From Pseudomonas sp. ICMP22404 (GTDB taxonomy: Bacteria; Pseudomonadota; Gammaproteobacteria; Pseudomonadales; Pseudomonadaceae), in assembly GCF_006227205.1 (NCBI RefSeq), contig NZ_VCNG01000001.1:558001-622000 (forward strand): DNA of 64,000 nt, given 5' to 3'. Both the position numbers and the translations under genes were made by a program. Every line of letters starts with the position of its first letter. Within the stretch, counting starts at the first letter, position 1. Below are positions 42,676 through 51,013 of the stretch, in pieces. Under the pieces are notes generated by a model, which made no database searches, was not told the DNA's origin, and saw nothing but the letters and a program-made list of their open reading frames with translations.

Positions 42676-44583
42676 CTACCCCTCGTCCTGGACCTTCAGC
42701 AACGGTTCCTGAAAGCGTAGCAGCCTTCCGGCATTTCCCAATACCAGCAACGTGCTCAGGTTATGCAGCAGCGCCGCGATCATTGCCCCCGCCGCGCCAA
42801 GCCAGCCGAAGGCAGCAAAGGCGACAATCGCCAGCGTCCAGCCCAGGCCAATGATCACGTTGACCTGAAGCGTATGCCGGCATTGGCGGCTGAGCCGCAC
42901 GCAGGTACCGAGCCGCCTCAGGTCGCTGCCGATCAGGACGATGTCCGCAGACGCCAGGGCAATGTCCGCTCCACCCGCCCCCATGGCGACACCCACTACC
43001 CCGGCCTTGAGCGCCAGCGAATCATTGATGCCGTCGCCGACGACCATGGGGCGAAAGCCGTTGTCGATTTCTGTCATGACTCGCTTGAGTTTGTCCTCCG
43101 GCAAGGCCTGGGCCTGCACATCGGCGATTCCCACTTCGCGGGCAAGCGTAGTGGCCACGCTCCGCCGATCACCCGTCAGCAACAGTTGCCGTCCCAGGCC
43201 CAGCGTCCGCAGCTCAGCCATGGCGACCTGCGCTTCCGGCTTGACGCTATCGGCCAGCAACAGCCAGGCAAGGAACCGTCCATCCAGGGCCAGCCCGGCA
43301 ATCGGGCCGTCATGATCAGGTACCGTTGACGTTTCGATGCCCAGCTGAGCAAACAACTCAGGTCGACCAAGAGCCGCTTCGCCCTGGCTGGTCATCGCCA
43401 CTACACCCAGGCCCTGACGCTCGTGAATGTCCGTCAATGGCAGATATTTTTCCTGCTCCACCAGCCCAGCCAACGCCCGGCTGACCGGATGGCTGCTGGC
43501 GGAACCAAGGCTGGCGGCCAATGGCAACAGGGACGGCTGATCGCTCTCTGCACTTTCGATGGATTGCAGGCGCAAGGTGCCGTAGGTCAGGGTTCCGGTC
43601 TTATCGACAACCAGTGATGTCAGGTCCGCAAGCTCTTCGAGAAAAGCCGAGCTGCGGATCAGGATGCCATGGCGTGCCGCCACTGCAATCCCTGCAATAG
43701 CGGTCGCCGGCGCCGACAACACCAGGGCACAAGGACAGGCCGCCACTAACACAGCCAGCATCGCCTGGGCATCGTTGGTAATGAACCAGGTCACCGCCGC
43801 CAGCAACAGCACCAACACCAGGTAGCTGCCAGCATAACGCTCCAGCAACCGGGTGATGGGCGGCTTGGAGCGTTCGGCGTTTTGCATCAGGGCGATAACC
43901 TTGCCCAGCGTCGACTCGTGCCCGGTGCGGGTCACTTCCAGACGCAGCAATCCATCGAGATTGATCGCCCCACCGAACACCTCGGTGCCCATCACCGCTT
44001 CCAGCGGCACGGATTCACCGGTAATAGGCGCAGTGTCGAGGCTGGCCTGGCCGGACAACACTCGTCCGTCAGCCGGTACGCGATCACCGGCACGCACCTC
44101 GACCGTATCGCCGGGCCGTAGCGTGGCGTTGTCGACTTCAATGATCGAGCCATCGGCCAGCACCTTGCGTCCCAGGCTGCGCGTCAGTTGACCCAAGGCG
44201 TGGATGGCTTCCTGGGAACCGATGACGCTGCGCTCTTCCAACACATGGCCGAAAATCATGATGATCGGCAGCAGCGCAGCCGTCAGCAGATCCCCCGTGG
44301 CCCAAGCCCCCAGCATCGCCAAGGCGATCAACTGATCGGTGATGCCATGCAGACTCGGATAACGCAGGCTATACCACGCCGAGCGCATCACCGGCACCGC
44401 GACCAACAGCGAAGCGACACCCAACAGCAACTGGCTGACCCCGGTCTGCTCCGGCGACCAGCCGCGCCATACCAGACCTAGCGCAAGCAGACCGAGGGCA
44501 AGCATCGCCAGGGTCAACTGGCGAGCGGCCGTGCGTTGCTCAGCGGAAGACAACATCGGAACGGCGGCAGTTTGCGCGCTCAT
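42676..44583 (-). CDS. P1B-type heavy-metal ATPase of an SPFH operon
   Basis: 635 residues with the full P-type set: TGES (188-191), the transmembrane metal motif CPC (283-285 in AACPCALVLSAPAT), phosphorylated Asp in DKTGTLT (D327), SHP and GDGIND. There is no N-terminal HMA or Cys metal-binding domain. The last membrane region reads LLHNLSTLLVLGNAGRLL, with His-Asn where ZntA-type zinc exporters have Asp, so ion specificity is open. It is last in a four-gene operon with three SPFH proteins, coupled by a four-base overlap. The upstream Zur-like box suggests a role in zinc traffic. Confidence 0.92.
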   Translation of the reverse strand: MSAQTAAVPMLSSAEQRTAARQLTLAMLALGLLALGLVWRGWSPEQTGVSQLLLGVASLLVAVPVMRSAWYSLRYPSLHGITDQLIALAMLGAWATGDLLTAALLPIIMIFGHVLEERSVIGSQEAIHALGQLTRSLGRKVLADGSIIEVDNATLRPGDTVEVRAGDRVPADGRVLSGQASLDTAPITGESVPLEAVMGTEVFGGAINLDGLLRLEVTRTGHESTLGKVIALMQNAERSKPPITRLLERYAGSYLVLVLLLAAVTWFITNDAQAMLAVLVAACPCALVLSAPATAIAGIAVAARHGILIRSSAFLEELADLTSLVVDKTGTLTYGTLRLQSIESAESDQPSLLPLAASLGSASSHPVSRALAGLVEQEKYLPLTDIHERQGLGVVAMTSQGEAALGRPELFAQLGIETSTVPDHDGPIAGLALDGRFLAWLLLADSVKPEAQVAMAELRTLGLGRQLLLTGDRRSVATTLAREVGIADVQAQALPEDKLKRVMTEIDNGFRPMVVGDGINDSLALKAGVVGVAMGAGGADIALASADIVLIGSDLRRLGTCVRLSRQCRHTLQVNVIIGLGWTLAIVAFAAFGWLGAAGAMIAALLHNLSTLLVLGNAGRLLRFQEPLLKVQDEG

Positions 44584-45632
44584 TGCTCAGCTCCCTGAAT
44601 GATCAGGCGGGAATCGTCTTTCGGGTCGACCGTGGTCACTGACCCGGCTTGGCGGAGAATGCCGGGCATGCGCTCGCGATACAGGCGCAGCAGCAGTTGC
44701 GGATCAGCGTCTTTGGTCTTCGCCAGGCTGAGCACCGTAGCGGTGTCGGCCGAGGCCTTGGCGAGCCGTTCGCTGGCCTGGGCGTGAGCCACCTGCAGGA
44801 CGCGGTCGGAATCCTGGCGAGCGGTCTGGGTCAGTTTCTCGGCTTCGGTGCGGGCATTGGCAACGGCTTTGTCGGCCTGCTGACTGGCCGTCAGCACCGC
44901 ATTGAACGCGCTTACCGCAGGGCCCGGCAAACTCGACTGAACATCGACCCGTACCACTTCGATCCCCAGCCCCTGCCCCGTAGCGGCAAGATCGGCCAGC
45001 CGTCGGTTGATGCCTTGCACGAGATCGCCGCGCAGGCGTTCGCGGCGTTCGGCGGCCTGGTTGTCACTGCCGATCAGTTCAGGACGGGCGACCAGAATTG
45101 TGTCCAAGTCCCGAGCCGCTGCGAGGGTCACCGCGCTGCGGGTGACCAGGCGATCCAGTGCTGGCAGGACGTGCTCACCCTGCAAGACGAACGCATAAGG
45201 TTCGGTGACTTTGTAGAACACCCGCACATCCAGCTGCACCACCCCGGCGTCACCGGTTAGTAAATAGCCAGAGCCGGCCAGGGCATCGCTGACCGGCGAG
45301 GCAAAACTGGCGACACGATCAGCCTGCAAGGCCGCATCCGAGCGCAGCAGGTTTTCCACGCGGCGCTCCAAGACCCGATCCGCTGCCGGAAGCAGGATCA
45401 CTTGTTCCACTGGACGCGGCCATGCCAATAGGAGCCCGGCATTCTGAATGCGATCCAGCGCGCCAAAGTGCAGTACCACGGCTCGGTTTTGAGGGTCGAT
45501 CTGCCGAACATTGGAAAAGACCCAGGCCAACGCAGCCAGGATCGTGACAGCGTAAAGCGCCAGGAATGCCACGCGTCCAGCCTGAATCCAGGGGCTGGAT
45601 AACTCATTTGTTCCACGTGGAACCACACTCAT
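44580..45632 (-). CDS. SPFH/HflC-like membrane protein
   Basis: 350 residues. One membrane segment (about 17-38: RVAFLALYAVTILAALAWVFSNV) precedes an SPFH domain that begins IDPQNRAVVLHFGALDRIQNAGLLLAWPRPVEQVILLP. A long Ala/Glu/Arg helix follows (NARTEAEKLTQTARQDSDRVLQVAHAQASERLAKAS). HflC-type proteins modulate the FtsH protease in E. coli, but this protein lies away from hflX and purA and is operonic with a metal ATPase. Codons 4-8 are formed by a perfect parS core. Four-base overlaps join it to both neighbours. Confidence 0.87.
   Translation of the reverse strand: MSVVPRGTNELSSPWIQAGRVAFLALYAVTILAALAWVFSNVRQIDPQNRAVVLHFGALDRIQNAGLLLAWPRPVEQVILLPAADRVLERRVENLLRSDAALQADRVASFASPVSDALAGSGYLLTGDAGVVQLDVRVFYKVTEPYAFVLQGEHVLPALDRLVTRSAVTLAAARDLDTILVARPELIGSDNQAAERRERLRGDLVQGINRRLADLAATGQGLGIEVVRVDVQSSLPGPAVSAFNAVLTASQQADKAVANARTEAEKLTQTARQDSDRVLQVAHAQASERLAKASADTATVLSLAKTKDADPQLLLRLYRERMPGILRQAGSVTTVDPKDDSRLIIQGAEQ
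45610..45623. other. parS site (ParB-binding centromere element) inside the HflC-like gene
   Basis: GTTCCACGTGGAAC is the perfect parS core (within TGTTCCACGTGGAACC, 45609-45624), located at the very start of the HflC-like coding sequence. Confidence 0.88.
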
Positions 45633-46678
45633 GGTTGTGTTCCACCTTTAAGTTCCACAGACGGCGGACCGTCCACCAGCACCCTGAACGGCGCCGCATC
45701 CGTGCGCAGGATCAGTTTGGTACTGGGGCTGACAATGGTGCCCAAGGTGTCCAGCGAACGCAGCAGGTTGTAAAGCTGAGGCGAACCGGCATAGGCCCTG
45801 CCATAGATTTCAGCGGCTTCTACTCGGGACTGGGCCTCGATATCGGCGGCTTTCACTGTGGCGTCAGCCTGCACGATCCGCGCATCGCGTTCGGCGGCGG
45901 AGCGAATTTGCGCGGCTTCGCGTTTACCGATGGCGGTGCGTTCAGTGGCGATGGTTTCCCGCTCGGCACGCATGCGATCCACCGTCGCGGTCAACGTCAC
46001 CGAAGGCAACGTCAGACGCTCAATGCCCACTTGCAGTACTCGCACGCCATAGGTGGCGAGCAACTGCTGTTCGATCTGCTGGCGCAACTGCGCTTCAAAA
46101 TCGCCGATGCGTACCTGGCTGGCGTCGGTGTTCACCAGATTCGCCAGGTCAAAACTGGCAGCCGTGGTTTCCAGGGCCGAGCCCACGAAGGTGCGAATCT
46201 GCCGGGCGGCTTCGTCCGGTTGGTTCTGTACAGCACGCATGAAGCGTTGGACGTTATCTGGATCACCCTGAACCTGCCACGCCACGTAGGCTTGAACGAT
46301 GATGCGCAAGCCGTCACGGGTACCGACATCCTGCAGCCCGCTGGACGTGGTGCGCAGCCGCAAGTCCACCGGAATCGCCGCCTCGAACGGCGCCGGCCAG
46401 CGCCACCCCAGGCCAGGTTGCAGCAGCACCCGTGCCGGATTGCCGAAACGGGTGATCACGGTCGCCTCCCCCGAACGCACCTGGACCAGGCTCGCGGCCG
46501 CAACGGCAAACGCTACCAGCAGCGCCGCCCAACCCATGCGCCGCCAGGGAAATGGCCCGGCCTCCTGCGGATCCCCGTGATGATGATGGTGATGTCCATG
46601 ATGATGACCGGCATGGCCGTGATCATGACCGGTGTGATCGTGATGATCGTGATGATCGTGGGAAGAAGACTGGCTCAA
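45629..46678 (-). CDS. SPFH/HflK-like membrane protein with His-rich N-terminus
   Basis: 349 residues. The first 36 residues form a His/Asp-rich tail (HDHHDHHDHTGHDHGHAGHH, then six His in a row), a likely zinc- or nickel-binding segment. One membrane helix follows (MGWAALLVAFAVAAASLVQV), then an SPFH domain (SGEATVITRFGNPARVLLQPGLGWRWPAPFEAAIPV) and a helical stalk (AQIRSAAERDARIVQADATVKAADIEAQSRVEAAEIYGRAY). It is part of the four-gene SPFH/P-type ATPase operon, with four-base overlaps on both sides. The His tail should face the cytoplasm by the usual HflK topology, where it could pass metal to the ATPase; this is inferred. Confidence 0.87.
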   Translation of the reverse strand: MSQSSSHDHHDHHDHTGHDHGHAGHHHGHHHHHHGDPQEAGPFPWRRMGWAALLVAFAVAAASLVQVRSGEATVITRFGNPARVLLQPGLGWRWPAPFEAAIPVDLRLRTTSSGLQDVGTRDGLRIIVQAYVAWQVQGDPDNVQRFMRAVQNQPDEAARQIRTFVGSALETTAASFDLANLVNTDASQVRIGDFEAQLRQQIEQQLLATYGVRVLQVGIERLTLPSVTLTATVDRMRAERETIATERTAIGKREAAQIRSAAERDARIVQADATVKAADIEAQSRVEAAEIYGRAYAGSPQLYNLLRSLDTLGTIVSPSTKLILRTDAAPFRVLVDGPPSVELKGGTQP

Positions 46679-48645
46679 TGGGCAGCTCCTGGCTGGACAA
46701 GGTTACGCGGCGATGCGGGATCTGCCGGAAGCGTGAAAGTGCGCAGGTCGATGGTCGGCGCGTTGCCGCTGCCGCCCAGACGGTGATCGAGAATCAGCAA
46801 CTTGGCACTGCCAAGGCCCCGGCTCAGTTGGCTGAGGTACTGCTCCAGCACAAAGGCGTGGCCGGCCGTGGCGTAGGCTTTGCGTTCAGCAGTGAAGCGC
46901 AAGTCGGAAGCCTGGGCGGTCGCGTTGATTTCCCGGGCAGTGGCCTGGGCCTGGTCGTGGGCAATACTGGCTTGCAGTTGTGCCTGGTTGGTCTGCTCCG
47001 CGGCAGCGCCGCGCTCCCGGGCAATCAAAGCCTGGGCGCCGATCTGCGCCGCTTGCACGCCATGGTAGGCATTAGCCGCACCCGCTGGTGGGTGGATCGC
47101 TTCGACGACAGTGGCGAGGATTTCCACGCCACTGTCGAGCCTCTGCAAATCGGCTTGTACAGCCCGACCGATTTCATCGGCCAGGCTGACCCGATCTGCT
47201 CCCAGCAAACCATCCAGCGTGCGCGAGGCAAACTCATGCACCAAGACGCGGCTGGCGGTGCTGCGAATCAGTGTGGGGATGTCGGCGCTGTTGTAGGTGG
47301 CGGCCAGCGCCGCCGCATCGGTGAGACCAATGCGATAGACAAAACGCACATCCATGTTGACGATCTGGAAGCTCTGCTGATCGGCACGACGGCTGGCAAT
47401 CACTTGGGATTTATCGTTCACATGGCTGGCGTCCCACAAGCGATTGGCTATCGCCGGTGCTGGACCTTCCGCCGACTCGGTCTCGGTGCCCGCCCCGCTT
47501 TCGCCCACGCTGGTGGCCAGTTCATGGACGATGCCGTTTTCGACGTTAAGCACCCGACCCAACGGCCAGGGCAAGCCGAACTGCAGGCCAGGACCGAACA
47601 CTTCCACCGGCTTACCAAAACGCTCGTAGATACCGCGCCCTTGCAGCGGTACTTCATGCACGCCCGTGAGCAGCCAACCCACCAGCGACACCAGCGCCAG
47701 CACCGGCAAAAAAGCGCGGCGCATGTAGCTGAACGCCCAGATCTGACGCAGGTCGATGCCAAAACGATTGTGCAATTCGTGCTGCAGGGCCAGCAACGGC
47801 TGTGGGGGCCAGCGCAGCAGGTCGGCGATGACGCTGCGACCCAGCAAGGTGGGTTCCAGGGAATCCCGGCGTGGGCTGAACAATGACAGCACAGCCCGCA
47901 GCAACAGCTCCGCCGCCGCCAGCCCCGGCAACACCCCCATCAGCACCGCCAGGCGCACCGGCCAGACGGACGATTCGCCGGCGAACAACAGACACAGTGC
48001 GCCGAGCACCAGCACGATAATCGCCAGGCGGGTCAGCTGCGCCAACGGCAGCGCTTCCGGCCATTCAAGGGTGGGTTGCTGCGCCAGTTGCCGTTCAAAT
48101 ACCAACAAGCCGAACGCCAGCAATAATGAAAGCGCTGCCCCGACACTGGCCGACGCACCAAGCGTGGTCGCCGGCAACGCCAGATTCCAGGCTTGTTCCA
48201 GGCTCAACAGAACCACCCCTGCCCAACCGGCCAACCACAACGTCGGCGCGCCGATCTGTTTCAGCAAGCCGATCCACCGCGCGCTGATGCGCTCCAGAAG
48301 TCGCTCATACCAGCCGGATTGATCAATCGGTTCACGCTCGACGGTTGGGATCTGCGCCGTCGATAACGCCGGTAGCAATGCCCTGTTGCGCCACTGCGTC
48401 ACCCACCAGGCGGATTGCAGACCGGCCACCAACACCAGCAACGCTGCGCTTTGACTCGCCAACAAGGCCGGCCATATTGATTGCGGCGAAAACAGCCCGA
48501 CAAAGAACCCCGTCACCAACCCCAGACCCGCCAGGACGGCCAGGGCAAAAGCGATCCGCTTCAGACGCCGCCCCTGAGATTGTGCCTGCTGAAAGCGTGG
48601 CCACTCGGCCACCTGTGTCCCCTCGACATCAAGATCGACTTGCAT
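46675..48645 (-). CDS. SPFH/HflK-like protein with large polytopic N-terminal extension
   Basis: 656 residues. The first 330 contain about eight membrane segments (for example RIAFALAVLAGLGLVTGFFVGLF and LTRLAIIVLVLGALCLLFAG), an unusual addition to an SPFH protein. The SPFH domain starts near residue 330 (VHEVPLQGRGIYERFGKPVEVFGPGLQFGLPWPLG), followed by a helical Ala/Gln-rich region (EQTNQAQLQASIAHDQAQATAREINATAQ). First gene of the operon, start preceded by GGGGTGG. A palindrome containing a Zur-like box lies 62-84 bp upstream. It probably forms the scaffold of a membrane microdomain around the ATPase; function is not established. Confidence 0.85.
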   Translation of the reverse strand: MQVDLDVEGTQVAEWPRFQQAQSQGRRLKRIAFALAVLAGLGLVTGFFVGLFSPQSIWPALLASQSAALLVLVAGLQSAWWVTQWRNRALLPALSTAQIPTVEREPIDQSGWYERLLERISARWIGLLKQIGAPTLWLAGWAGVVLLSLEQAWNLALPATTLGASASVGAALSLLLAFGLLVFERQLAQQPTLEWPEALPLAQLTRLAIIVLVLGALCLLFAGESSVWPVRLAVLMGVLPGLAAAELLLRAVLSLFSPRRDSLEPTLLGRSVIADLLRWPPQPLLALQHELHNRFGIDLRQIWAFSYMRRAFLPVLALVSLVGWLLTGVHEVPLQGRGIYERFGKPVEVFGPGLQFGLPWPLGRVLNVENGIVHELATSVGESGAGTETESAEGPAPAIANRLWDASHVNDKSQVIASRRADQQSFQIVNMDVRFVYRIGLTDAAALAATYNSADIPTLIRSTASRVLVHEFASRTLDGLLGADRVSLADEIGRAVQADLQRLDSGVEILATVVEAIHPPAGAANAYHGVQAAQIGAQALIARERGAAAEQTNQAQLQASIAHDQAQATAREINATAQASDLRFTAERKAYATAGHAFVLEQYLSQLSRGLGSAKLLILDHRLGGSGNAPTIDLRTFTLPADPASPRNLVQPGAAH

Positions 48646-48706
48646 ACCACCCCAGCACTTGTGGCGATCAAAAACCGGGCGTGTGGACAGACTTCACCAC
48701 CGCTTC

Positions 48707-48729
48707 GTTATAAGGCGTTACCTTATAAC
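48707..48729. promoter_or_regulatory. Palindrome with Zur-like box upstream of the SPFH/P-type ATPase operon
   Basis: GTTATAAGG (48707-48715) and CCTTATAAC (48721-48729) are perfect inverted repeats around CGTTA. The 13-mer GTTACCTTATAAC (48717-48729) differs from the folE2 Zur box GTTACACTATAAC at only two positions. Control by Zur is inferred. Confidence 0.6.
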
Positions 48730-48800
48730 CATAGCTGTGAAATTTCTGTTTTTAATTCTTCATGTTGGATGGCAAAACCGGTGAGATGAACAGGGCCTTT

Positions 48801-48828
48801 GTGGCGCGGGGATTTATCCCCTCGCCAC
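48801..48828. terminator. Long hairpin repeat after the TPR-like gene
   Basis: GTGGCG.GGGGA and TCCCC.CGCCAC pair around TTTA. The GGGGATTTATCCCC core is, from memory, common between genes in fluorescent pseudomonads. Here it lies 23 bases past the stop of the minus-strand TPR-like gene and may terminate it. Confidence 0.55.
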
Positions 48829-48850
48829 GAGGTTTTCAAATAGATCGAAG

Positions 48851-51013
48851 TCAGCCAGCCGAACTCTGCGCCTTGCGACGACGTCGACTGATCAGGCCCA
48901 ACGCGCTTGCGACTACAAACAGCACGCCGCCGATCTGCAACCAACGTTTGTAGGGACGCAACTCGGAACGAATCGGATCGAGGGCTTGGGTCACGTAGCG
49001 TTTGTCAGCCGCACGGAAATCCGGCTCCTGGCACTGATGACCGAAATCCCCAGCCCACGTCACATAAGGACCTTCTTTCACGTAGCGCTGATACAACGCG
49101 CTTTGTTCCTCGAGACTCGAGTTGTACGCCACGGCTCTGCACAACACCGCCGCAAATGCCTGGCTGGTATGGGGCACATTGTCCGCCGCCTTGCTTGCCA
49201 GGGCGGTGGCGACAAAACGGTAGTGATAGCGCTCGTTCGGTTGCGCGGCGCTGGCCTGCTGGCGTTGCACCTCCCCTTCGGCCACCAACGGCCCGACCTT
49301 CAGCTCAACCGGCTCCAGGCTGTAGCCGCCTCCCATGACGGCATAGTCCGGCGCCATCTCGTAACCGAGCATCTCCATGCCCCAATCGCGCGCCATCCTG
49401 GACGCATAGAAATACGCCTCGGCGCGCCGGGTCGGCCACCATTTGGACTCTGCCTCCTGGCGCAGTTGCCCGTAGGCCCGGGCCTTGTTCTGCAGATCGG
49501 GGTTATCGAAGTAAGCCGGTGCCTCGTCATACCGCCCTTCCCGCAACAAGCGACGGCCCAGCAGGTTGCGCAACTGGGCGGCGACCGGCAGTTGCACGTA
49601 GTTGTCGCGATCCTGCTGGCTCAATGGCGGTGGCGCCGGGACCTGGGCGTCGACGTACTGTTTCAATTCCTCTGCGGTCAGTACCCGCTCGGCGACTGCA
49701 GCGGCGTCGTACCAGTAGTTGCCCTGGCCACGGTAAAGCTGATCGAACGCTTGCAGGTAATCACCCCGTTGCAGGGCCAGGATCGCGCTCTCGCCTTCGA
49801 CCCGGCACTTGGGCTGCACCGTTTCGTAATCCCAATCCGGCGTGCGCCGATTGCCCCAGGATTCGTCCTTTGGAAACGCCTGGGCCGCCTTGGAATAGGC
49901 CGCAGCCGCCGCCGTCTTGTCACCGTCACGCACCGCCAGTTTGGCCCGCAGCCACCAGGCCAATCCGCTGTCGCCGGCTTTTTCCACAAAGGCTTTGGCG
50001 CTGGCGTAATCGCCGTGCTGGTAGCTCACCGCCGCCAGCCGATCGGCATCGTCCAGATTGCCGTGACTACTGGCTTGCAGCAGCTTGACCAGCCTTTTAT
50101 CACCGGATGGCTCCTCCCCATCCCACCAACTGACGCGGCTGAGCAAGTAGCTCGTCACCAACCGCTGCACGGCTTCGCTCTTGAGCAACTCCCTCAGGCG
50201 ATCATCCGGCTGGCCATTCAGGTCCGCCGCCAGATACAACAACGAGCTGTAACCGACCTCGGAACCGTGCAGCGACTGGGTCGCATACAGCTTGATAGCA
50301 CTGTCCCAGTCGTCTGCGGTATAGGCTACCCTGGCTTCTTCGCCGAGACTGGCGATAGCCAGCTCCAGCGGATCACTGAAGCCGGCAACGCTCAGGTCTC
50401 GGACCTGGCGAAACGCCGCACGGGCCTGATCCCGCGACGCCGCCGGATCTTCATTGCCCGCCTCGGTACTCACGGCAAACAAAGCCCGCCCCAGGGAATA
50501 GGCCGCCCAGGTACTGCGCAACGGGCGCTGGTCCGCTGGCAATGCCAGCAACTCCTTGAACGCCTGGGCAGCCCTCTGGTTTTCACCGGCACCAAAGGCG
50601 GCCGCGCCGATGGCGTACAACCGTAGCTCGGCCGGCAGGTTCGCTGCTTGCGCCGCGACCTCGTCGACGTCGGTCAACGCCCGCAACCGCTCCACCAACG
50701 CTTGCTGCGGTGGGGTCAGGCCAATCCGTTCAGCCTCGCTGCGCTGTGCCACGTAGGCAGACATGTCGTCGTAGTTGTAATCCGGATTGCGCGTCGCCTC
50801 ACTGGCCGGCTTGAGTCCCGCGATGGCATGGCCAAGACGCTTGATCTCGAAGCGAAAGCTGCCTTCGGGTAATTCGGCCAAGGATTGGGCGCGGTTGTCC
50901 AGCAAGCGCATCGGAAACTCCGGACCACAGGCCAACGCCTGGCCCAACGGCAAGCCGAGGCTCATACAAAACACCGGGCAGAGCAAACGACGAGGCCATT
51001 TACGGGTAGACAT
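48851..51013 (-). CDS. Exported TPR-like protein with C-terminal membrane anchor, function unknown
   Basis: 720 residues from the ATG at 51013, behind AGGAG. A signal peptide (about 1-28, ending GQALACGPEF) is followed by repeated helix pairs of TPR type (LRLYAIGAAAFGAGENQRAAQAFKELLAL; RLAAVSYQHGDYASAKAFVEKAG; LAVRDGDKTAAAAAYSKAAQAF). Near the C-terminus is one membrane segment (WLQIGGVLFVVASALGLISRRRR). It is therefore probably periplasmic with an inner-membrane tail. It overlaps the upstream DUF3142 lipoprotein gene by 14 bases, so the two are coupled. I do not recognise a named family; no enzymatic motif is seen. Confidence 0.78.
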   Translation of the reverse strand: MSTRKWPRRLLCPVFCMSLGLPLGQALACGPEFPMRLLDNRAQSLAELPEGSFRFEIKRLGHAIAGLKPASEATRNPDYNYDDMSAYVAQRSEAERIGLTPPQQALVERLRALTDVDEVAAQAANLPAELRLYAIGAAAFGAGENQRAAQAFKELLALPADQRPLRSTWAAYSLGRALFAVSTEAGNEDPAASRDQARAAFRQVRDLSVAGFSDPLELAIASLGEEARVAYTADDWDSAIKLYATQSLHGSEVGYSSLLYLAADLNGQPDDRLRELLKSEAVQRLVTSYLLSRVSWWDGEEPSGDKRLVKLLQASSHGNLDDADRLAAVSYQHGDYASAKAFVEKAGDSGLAWWLRAKLAVRDGDKTAAAAAYSKAAQAFPKDESWGNRRTPDWDYETVQPKCRVEGESAILALQRGDYLQAFDQLYRGQGNYWYDAAAVAERVLTAEELKQYVDAQVPAPPPLSQQDRDNYVQLPVAAQLRNLLGRRLLREGRYDEAPAYFDNPDLQNKARAYGQLRQEAESKWWPTRRAEAYFYASRMARDWGMEMLGYEMAPDYAVMGGGYSLEPVELKVGPLVAEGEVQRQQASAAQPNERYHYRFVATALASKAADNVPHTSQAFAAVLCRAVAYNSSLEEQSALYQRYVKEGPYVTWAGDFGHQCQEPDFRAADKRYVTQALDPIRSELRPYKRWLQIGGVLFVVASALGLISRRRRKAQSSAG

